DNA from: an uncultured delta proteobacterium
GTDB taxonomy: Bacteria > RBG-13-61-14 > DRUE01
Length of the DNA: 10,917 bases
Assembly (NCBI GenBank): GCA_903897985.1
Contig: CAIUDS010000654.1
Location: 1-10,917, forward strand
Reading direction: 5' to 3'
The notes beneath the pieces are model-generated. The model had not been told where the DNA came from. It did no database searches and was given only the letters and a program-made list of their open reading frames with translations. Numbering within the stretch: position 1 is the stretch's first letter; each line of letters begins with the position of its first letter. Position numbers and translations under genes: made by a program. Of this stretch, positions 5,887 through 10,917 are shown in pieces.

Positions 5887-7589
5887 AAAGCAGGGGATTG
5901 AAATTGGGCGCGGCGGTATTGTCCCTGATGGTTCTCAGCCTGGGCCTGGGCGGGTTCAAGCCGGTGAAGCTGACGGTCGAGTCCGGGCTGGTGATGAATG
6001 TGAGCGGGGATGTCCCGGAGACGGTGCCGTATAACCCGTTGTGGGGATTGTTCGAGCCGACGCCGATGACTTTCCTGGACAAGGTGATGCTGTTGAAGAA
6101 GGCCTCGGCGGACAAGAACCTCAAGGCCGCGGTGATCGTGATCCGGAGCAATAATTTGGGCATGGCCCGGACCCAGGAGTTAAGGGACGCGATTGCGGAA
6201 TTCCAGAAGAGCGGCAAGAGCGCGGTCTGCTACCTCGAGATGGAGAGCGACAGCGATCTGGCCTACTATCTGGCAACCGCCTGCGACAAGGTTTATGTGG
6301 CGCCCTCCAGTTTTCTCGATCTGAACGGGCTGAGCAATTTTTACTTCTTCCTCGGCGGACTCTTCTCGAAGGTCAAGCTCAGCATCCAGGTGGTTAAGAT
6401 CAAGGAATACAAGACCGCGGGCGACATGCTGTTCCGGCGGGACATGAGCCCGGAGCATCGGGAGATGGCGGAGTCTTTGCTCAACAGCATGTGGGACCAA
6501 TATTTGAGCGACCTCGCCGCGGCGCGGAAGAAGAGCAAGGACGAAATAATCGCCCTGATCAACTCGAACCCGGTTTTGCCCGAGAAATACCGGGAAGCCG
6601 GAATGATAGACGGGGTTAAATATCTGGACGAGATCCTGGACGAACTCAAGGCCGGGGCCAAGGGGATGGAAGTTGTTCAGGAGCGGGATTATCTGACCAT
6701 CCCGGCCGAAGCCCTGGGTGTGAATGTGGGGCCGAAGGTGGCGGTGATTTTCGGGGTGGGAAACATTGTCAACGAGGATCCAGGCGGGTCGCCTTTTATG
6801 GGTTCGATCATGTCCGCGGAGCGGACGGTGAAGGAACTGGAGGCGGCGGCGAAGGACGACAGCATCAAGGCGGTGGTTTTCCGGGTGGACTCGGACGGCG
6901 GTTCGGCGCTCGCCTCGGACCTGATCTGGCGGGCGACGCGGAAGGTGCGCGAGAAGAAACCGCTGGTGGTCTCGATGGGCGATGTGGCGGGCTCGGGCGG
7001 GTATTATGTCGCATGCGGCGCGGACGCGATCGTGGCGGAACCGGCGACCCTGACCGGCAGCATCGGCGTGGTCAGCGCGCATATCGCGGCGAAGTACCTG
7101 CTGTCCTGGCTTCAGATCGGCACGGTGAGCATGAGCCGCGGGACCTACGCGGACATGGGCGACATCAGCCGGCCCTGGACCGACGGGGAAGTGGCCAAGG
7201 CCAATGAGAGCATTGACGGGATTTATCAGCTTTTTCTCGAACGGGTGAGCGCGGGCCGGAAAAAGAGCAAGGACGAGATTAATAAGATCGGCCGGGGCCG
7301 GGTCTGGACCGGGGCGCAGGCCAAGGAGAAGGGTCTGGTGGACGAGTTGGGCGGGATCAACCGGGCGGTGTCCATCGTGAAGACCAAACTGGGCGCCAAG
7401 GATGTGAACCTGGTTTATAAGAGAAAGCCGATCAGTTTGTGGAAGCTGTTGACCGGCAAGGTTGAGGAAGAAATGGTTTATACGATGGTCGGGCCGCAGT
7501 CGCGGGAAATGAAAATGGGGTTCGAGTTTAACCGTCTATATCAGGAGGGGGAGACGCTGTTCCTGATGGACGCAATCAAGGTGGAGTGA
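5883..7589 (+). CDS. sppA: Signal peptide peptidase SppA, long (two-domain) type
   Basis: 568 residues, comparable to the ~618-residue E. coli SppA. An N-terminal hydrophobic segment (about 8-24) anchors it in the inner membrane with the bulk in the periplasm. It degrades leftover signal peptides using a Ser/Lys dyad. The lysine is in EYKTAGD (K177), followed by FRRDMSPEHRE as in the E. coli enzyme. The serine is in the C-terminal half at AGSGGYYVACGAD (S371), followed by LTGSIGVVS. The two tandem crotonase-like domains are still visible: each contains an RKKSKDEI segment (one around residue 215, one around 460). N-domain sequence includes MARTQELRDAI and LATACDKVYVAP. It begins within the IMPase stop codon and ends 4 bp before galT, so it is an internal operon gene. 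Confidence 0.93.
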   Translation: MKSRGLKLGAAVLSLMVLSLGLGGFKPVKLTVESGLVMNVSGDVPETVPYNPLWGLFEPTPMTFLDKVMLLKKASADKNLKAAVIVIRSNNLGMARTQELRDAIAEFQKSGKSAVCYLEMESDSDLAYYLATACDKVYVAPSSFLDLNGLSNFYFFLGGLFSKVKLSIQVVKIKEYKTAGDMLFRRDMSPEHREMAESLLNSMWDQYLSDLAAARKKSKDEIIALINSNPVLPEKYREAGMIDGVKYLDEILDELKAGAKGMEVVQERDYLTIPAEALGVNVGPKVAVIFGVGNIVNEDPGGSPFMGSIMSAERTVKELEAAAKDDSIKAVVFRVDSDGGSALASDLIWRATRKVREKKPLVVSMGDVAGSGGYYVACGADAIVAEPATLTGSIGVVSAHIAAKYLLSWLQIGTVSMSRGTYADMGDISRPWTDGEVAKANESIDGIYQLFLERVSAGRKKSKDEINKIGRGRVWTGAQAKEKGLVDELGGINRAVSIVKTKLGAKDVNLVYKRKPISLWKLLTGKVEEEMVYTMVGPQSREMKMGFEFNRLYQEGETLFLMDAIKVE

Positions 7590-7593
7590 AAAG

Positions 7594-8613
7594 ATGAGCG
7601 AGATTAGACAGGACATTAGCACGAATGAGTGGGTGATTATCGCGACCGAGCGGGCGAAGCGGCCGCACGATTTCATGAAACCGCCGAAGCAATTGCCGCC
7701 GGAATTCGATCCCAAATGCCCGTTCTGCCCGGGCAATGAGGGCATGACCCCGCCGGAGGTGCTCGGGTATCGCCAGGGGGGCGGGGCCAATGCTCCGGGC
7801 TGGTGGATCCGGGTGATCCCGAACCGGTTCGCGGCGTTGTCCCGCCGGCCGGGCGACGGCGAGCCCAAGCGGGACATCGAGGGCGGCTTTTTCCGGAAGA
7901 TGGACGGGGTGGGCCGGCACGAGGTTTTACTGGAAACCCCCAAGCACAATTTATATTTCCCGAATTTCACGGACAAGCAGGCGGAGGAAGTGGCGATCGC
8001 CCTGCGCGAACGCTACCTGGCTTTGCATCACGAGCCGAACATCAAGGTGGTGATCATCTTCAAGAACCACGGCGAGAGCGCCGGAACCTCGCTGCTCCAT
8101 CCCCACTGCCAGATCGTGGCCACGCCCATTGTGCCGCAGAGCCTGCGCCGGCGGCTCGCCACCGCGACCAGGTATTTCGATGATAATGGCGGTTGCCTTT
8201 ACTGCGATTACATTGAGGCGGAGCGCAAGGCGGAGAAGCGGGTGGTGGAGGACAGCGCGAAATTTTTTGTGGTCCACCCGTATGCCTCGCGCTCTCCGTT
8301 CGAGACCTGGATCCTGCCCAAGTCCCATGCGGCCAGCTTCGGCAACCAGGACATTGATTCCACCAAGGAACTCGGCCATGTCCTGAAACGGGTGCTGGGC
8401 AAAATCTCCACCATGCTCGGCAACCCGGATTATAATATTGTGGTGCACACCGCGCCGGTCAACGAGGAAAACGAAGACTATTTCCATTGGCATTTGCGGA
8501 TCATCCCGCGCCTGACCATGATGGCCGGGTTTGAAATCGGTTCGGGCATTTTCATCAACACCGCGCTGCCGGAAGAGACCGCGCCGGCGCTGCGCGAGGC
8601 CAAAGCGTTATAG
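7594..8613 (+). CDS. galT: Galactose-1-phosphate uridylyltransferase (HIT superfamily)
   Basis: 339 residues, typical for bacterial GalT. It transfers UMP from UDP-glucose to galactose-1-phosphate in the Leloir pathway, in the cytoplasm. Visible features: the CPFCPGNE zinc motif (C42, C45), GRHEVLLETPKHN with H109, and the active site HPHCQ (169-173), where H171 would be the uridylylated nucleophile and H169 a zinc ligand. The position between the second His and Gln is Cys rather than the more common Gly, Ser or Pro. A second CxxC (C201, C204 in CLYCDY) and FHWHLRIIPR (H298, H300) follow. Relatives include ADP-glucose phosphorylases and other nucleotidyltransferases with the same motifs, so the exact sugar is somewhat uncertain. 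It lies 4 bp after sppA and just before a GPH sugar symporter, which favours sugar catabolism or UDP-sugar supply. Confidence 0.9.
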   Translation: MSEIRQDISTNEWVIIATERAKRPHDFMKPPKQLPPEFDPKCPFCPGNEGMTPPEVLGYRQGGGANAPGWWIRVIPNRFAALSRRPGDGEPKRDIEGGFFRKMDGVGRHEVLLETPKHNLYFPNFTDKQAEEVAIALRERYLALHHEPNIKVVIIFKNHGESAGTSLLHPHCQIVATPIVPQSLRRRLATATRYFDDNGGCLYCDYIEAERKAEKRVVEDSAKFFVVHPYASRSPFETWILPKSHAASFGNQDIDSTKELGHVLKRVLGKISTMLGNPDYNIVVHTAPVNEENEDYFHWHLRIIPRLTMMAGFEIGSGIFINTALPEETAPALREAKAL

Positions 8614-8618
8614 ATTTC

Positions 8619-8626
8619 GGGGAGGG
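8619..8626 (+). promoter_or_regulatory. Ribosome-binding site fixing the GTG start of the symporter
   Basis: GGGGAGGG in the 19-bp gap after galT lies 6 nt before GTG 8633. The frame is open back to 8531 inside galT, but those codons give an arginine-rich peptide from the galT overlap, so the GTG is the credible start. Confidence 0.75.
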
Positions 8627-8632
8627 AATTCA

Positions 8633-10027
8633 GTGGGAGAGGGAAAAGACCAAGGGAAGCTGGCGCAGGAGTTGAAGGAACAGGAGCAGCGCCTGGAGGG
8701 GAAGGCGCTCTCGGTCGGGCAGAAGATCATCTATGCGGCGGGAAATCTGCCCGCGGCCCTGACCATCGCTCTGCTGGACGGCTGGATTTTATATTTCTAC
8801 GCCCCGCCGGAGAGCAAGCACCTCCCCATCTATCTCGGTGTGTTCACGGCCGGGGTCCTTAATGCCCTGCGCTATGTGGTCAACGCCATCGGCGACCCGG
8901 TGGTGGGCTGGTGGAGCGACCGCACCAAATCCAAAATGGGACGGCGCCGTCCGTTCATATTATATGGCACGATTTTCCTCGCCCTCATCCTGGTCCTGGT
9001 CTGGTTCCCGCCGACCAGCGGCATCACCCTGACCAATGCCGTCGTGCTCGGGTTTTACCTGGTCGCCTTCGGGTTCTTGTATCCATTGGTGGTGAACCCC
9101 TATCTCGGCCTGATGCCCGAAATCACGCCCTACCTCAAGGAGCGCATCAACCTGAGCGCGCTGATGGGATACGCGGAGATCCTGGCCCGGGTTTTGGCCG
9201 CGGGCTTGACCGGGTTTGCGGCCTCTTACTTCATCGCGCATGAAATGAAGGTCCACGGCATCCGGCTTGACGGCTATAAGGTCATGGCCGTGGGCGCCGC
9301 GCTGATCACCGTGGCCGTTTACATGGTCATGGTGTGGCGGATCAAGGAAACCCCGCACGACTCGAAAAAGGAAGTGCCGTTCGGGATGTTCCAATCGGTG
9401 GCGGAGGTTTTCAAGAACCCTTCGTTCATCCCCTATATTGTGATTATCGCGGCGTTTATCCTGGCCAGCAACATGCTGATCATGATCACCCCCTATTTCG
9501 GCACCCAGGTCATGGGCGTGAGCGAGGATATCGTCGGCCTGCTGCTCTTAATCCTGCTGGGCGTGGCCGGGTTGTTTTTCCCGCTTACCATCTGGGTGGC
9601 GGACAAAATCGGCAAAAAGAAGACCTTCACCATCGCCATGATCTGGTTCGCGGTAACCACGCCCCTGTTCATCCTGGTCAAACTGATCCCGGGGATTGAT
9701 CCCAAGATTTTCGGTTTTGTCCTTTATTTCATCGTGGCCCCGCCGGTCTCCGCGGTGCTGGTGCTCCAGCGGCCCCTGATCTCGGATGTCATTGACTACG
9801 ATGAAAAGCTGACCGGCTTCCGCCGCGAGTCCATGTACATGGGCGCCGAGGGTCTCGTCACCAAGCTGGCCTGGGCCGCATCGTTCCTGATTGCGCCCCT
9901 GCTCATGAAATTCTTCGGCAACACCACCGAGCAGCCTTGGGGCATCCTGCTCAATGGGCCGGTCGCGGCCGTGCTGCTCTTTATCGCCACCTGGTATTTC
10001 GCCCAAAAATATCCGTTCAAGAGGTAA
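8633..10027 (+). CDS. GPH-family sugar:cation symporter (MelB-like, MFS)
   Basis: 464 residues from a GTG start. After a charged, probably helical cytoplasmic tail (1-28; rich in E, Q and K), about 12 membrane helices follow. The hallmark of the glycoside-pentoside-hexuronide family is clear: NAIGDPVVGWWSDRTKSKMG then RRRP (84-107), the helix II/loop 2-3 motif that in MelB contributes to cation and sugar binding. Later, VIDYDEKLTGFRRESMYMG matches the conserved region before helix 10-11 of the family. It would import an oligosaccharide, glycoside or uronide with Na+ or H+; a galactoside fits the adjacent galT, but this is contextual. The charged 28-residue N-terminal tail is longer than in MelB, which starts almost directly at helix I. 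It sits 19 bp after galT and 6 bp before the lipoprotein gene, in one operon. Confidence 0.91.
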   Translation: MGEGKDQGKLAQELKEQEQRLEGKALSVGQKIIYAAGNLPAALTIALLDGWILYFYAPPESKHLPIYLGVFTAGVLNALRYVVNAIGDPVVGWWSDRTKSKMGRRRPFILYGTIFLALILVLVWFPPTSGITLTNAVVLGFYLVAFGFLYPLVVNPYLGLMPEITPYLKERINLSALMGYAEILARVLAAGLTGFAASYFIAHEMKVHGIRLDGYKVMAVGAALITVAVYMVMVWRIKETPHDSKKEVPFGMFQSVAEVFKNPSFIPYIVIIAAFILASNMLIMITPYFGTQVMGVSEDIVGLLLLILLGVAGLFFPLTIWVADKIGKKKTFTIAMIWFAVTTPLFILVKLIPGIDPKIFGFVLYFIVAPPVSAVLVLQRPLISDVIDYDEKLTGFRRESMYMGAEGLVTKLAWAASFLIAPLLMKFFGNTTEQPWGILLNGPVAAVLLFIATWYFAQKYPFKR

Positions 10028-10033
10028 AAAACC

Positions 10034-10917
10034 ATGAGAAACAAGATGCTCCGGCTGACCTGGGTCCTGATGCTCCCGGCGCTGCTCGCCGGGTGCAAGG
10101 GCGAACAGAAAAATGTTCAAGCCAATTTTGTGAAGATTTACGGCCTGACCTTTTCGCCGGCGCCGCCGGTGGCGGACCAGGACCTGTCCGTCGCGGTTGG
10201 CCACGAGGCTCTGCAAAAGGCCCAGGTGAGTTTCACCTATAAATGGTATGTGGACGGCAAGGTGGTCCAGGAGGGCAAGAGCAATGTGCTTCCCGGCAAG
10301 GACTTGATCCCGGGCGCCCGGGTCTATCTGGAATATCAGGCCGGCCGCGGCTCCCGCTCGACCGCTTGGATGCGCTCGGAGGAGATGGTCGTGGGTCAGG
10401 CGAAAATGAAAGTCAGCAAGGTGGCGATCGAGCCGGAGCGTCCCAGCCGGGATCAGACCCTGACCGCGACCTATGAATGCGAGAGCTGCGAGGGCCTGCG
10501 CTTTTATTACCGCTGGATCGTCAACGGGAATGTCCTCGAAGACCAGGGGGAGGAGCAACTGAGCGGCTCCGCCGCGGAGCTGAAACCGGGCGACCGGGTG
10601 GTGGCGGAGGTCTCGCCGGAGACCCAATATCCCGAGTTCTGGTATGATTCAGCCCCCGTAAGCATTGTCAGCCGGCCGCCCGAATTCGACGGCGGCGGCA
10701 GCTACTGGCTCGAGGGCAAGGTGTTATATTTCAAGTTCAGCGCCCACGACCCGGACTCGGGCGCGTTGACCTACAAACTCCTGGAGGGGCCTCCCGGCGC
10801 CCAACTGGACCCCGCCTCCCAAACCTTGAAATGGAACCTTCCTCCGAACTACAAGGGCGGCGAAATCCGGATCCGCATCCAAGCCCAAAACCCCGGGGGC
10901 GGCGCCAACATCCTCGA
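10034..10917 (+). CDS. Lipoprotein with tandem Ig-like repeats and a He_PIG-like domain, 3'-truncated
   Basis: The frame is open from ATG 10034 to the window end (294 codons shown, no stop). It is preceded by AAGAGG about 9 nt upstream and begins 6 bp after the symporter stop. Residues 1-20 are a lipoprotein signal ending in the lipobox LLAGC (Cys21 would be lipidated), so the protein is probably anchored in the outer or inner membrane. Two similar beta-sandwich repeats follow. The first is about 32-115, with YKWYVDGKVVQEG and L-x-PG-x-x-V. The second is about 128-215, with YYRWIVNGNVLEDQ and LKPGDRVVAEV. The third region (from about 217) has PPEFDGG, FSAHDPDSGALTYKLLEGPP and LDPASQTLKWNLP, matching the putative-Ig/cadherin-like He_PIG pattern. 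These are binding or structural modules, with no catalytic motif in the visible part. More domains probably lie beyond the edge. Confidence 0.82.
   Translation, partial: MRNKMLRLTWVLMLPALLAGCKGEQKNVQANFVKIYGLTFSPAPPVADQDLSVAVGHEALQKAQVSFTYKWYVDGKVVQEGKSNVLPGKDLIPGARVYLEYQAGRGSRSTAWMRSEEMVVGQAKMKVSKVAIEPERPSRDQTLTATYECESCEGLRFYYRWIVNGNVLEDQGEEQLSGSAAELKPGDRVVAEVSPETQYPEFWYDSAPVSIVSRPPEFDGGGSYWLEGKVLYFKFSAHDPDSGALTYKLLEGPPGAQLDPASQTLKWNLPPNYKGGEIRIRIQAQNPGGGANIL

Noticed and set aside
6180..7082. A 300-codon minus-strand frame opposite sppA
   Set aside because: It is antisense to the SppA catalytic regions and its histidine- and arginine-rich composition is typical of a shadow frame.
8531..8632. 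N-terminal extension of the GPH symporter into galT
   Set aside because: It is the alternate frame of galT codons; GTG 8633 has GGGGAGGG at ideal spacing.
9548..10627. A 359-codon minus-strand frame spanning the symporter and lipoprotein genes
   Set aside because: It crosses two co-directional real genes on the opposite strand and has no motif or ribosome-binding site that favours it.

Overview
The window reads as chromosomal DNA from a free-living, probably uncultivated Gram-negative bacterium. The genes are GC-rich, mostly have good Shine-Dalgarno sequences, and include an SppA-type peptidase and a lipobox lipoprotein. A four-helix-bundle (S23/IVS-type) protein, a DUF169 protein and small orphan secreted proteins together recall candidate phyla such as Omnitrophota or Elusimicrobiota. 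That placement is a weak inference, because no rRNA or marker gene is present.

Layout. (1) 1-297 is the 3' part of a four-helix-bundle protein gene. It converges on a cupin-like gene (359-748, minus) across a short gap holding a CTGTAAT tandem repeat. The cupin gene has the best promoter in the window. (2) 909-3266 is a two-gene plus-strand unit, an APC-family amino acid permease followed by a DUF169 protein, with a GC hairpin between them. (3) 3283-3660 (minus) encodes a small secreted carboxypeptidase-regulatory-like protein. It diverges from an EamA/DMT transporter (3782-4711), and the ~120 bp between them carries two outward-facing promoter candidates. (4) 4712-5073 is decayed DNA: an apparent C-terminal tail of a lost minus-strand gene, then the left end and orfA start of an IS3-family element, possibly with a degenerate right end at about 5042-5057. 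(5) 5074-10917 is a tightly packed plus-strand operon: inositol-monophosphatase-family enzyme, SppA, GalT, GPH-family sugar symporter, and a lipoprotein with tandem Ig-like repeats that runs off the window. The gaps are -4, 4, 19 and 6 bp.

Working together: the GPH symporter and GalT suggest uptake and Leloir-type conversion of a galactose-containing sugar, with the IMPase-family enzyme as a possible sugar-phosphate phosphatase. SppA and the lipoprotein point to envelope functions in the same transcript. The two other transporters sit in separate units. I found no tRNA, rRNA, CRISPR array or convincing intrinsic terminator (hairpin plus T-run).

The most unusual signal is compositional. The tetranucleotide ACGT does not occur anywhere in 10.9 kb, although ACG and CGT are each common, and codon choice across codon boundaries appears to bend around it.
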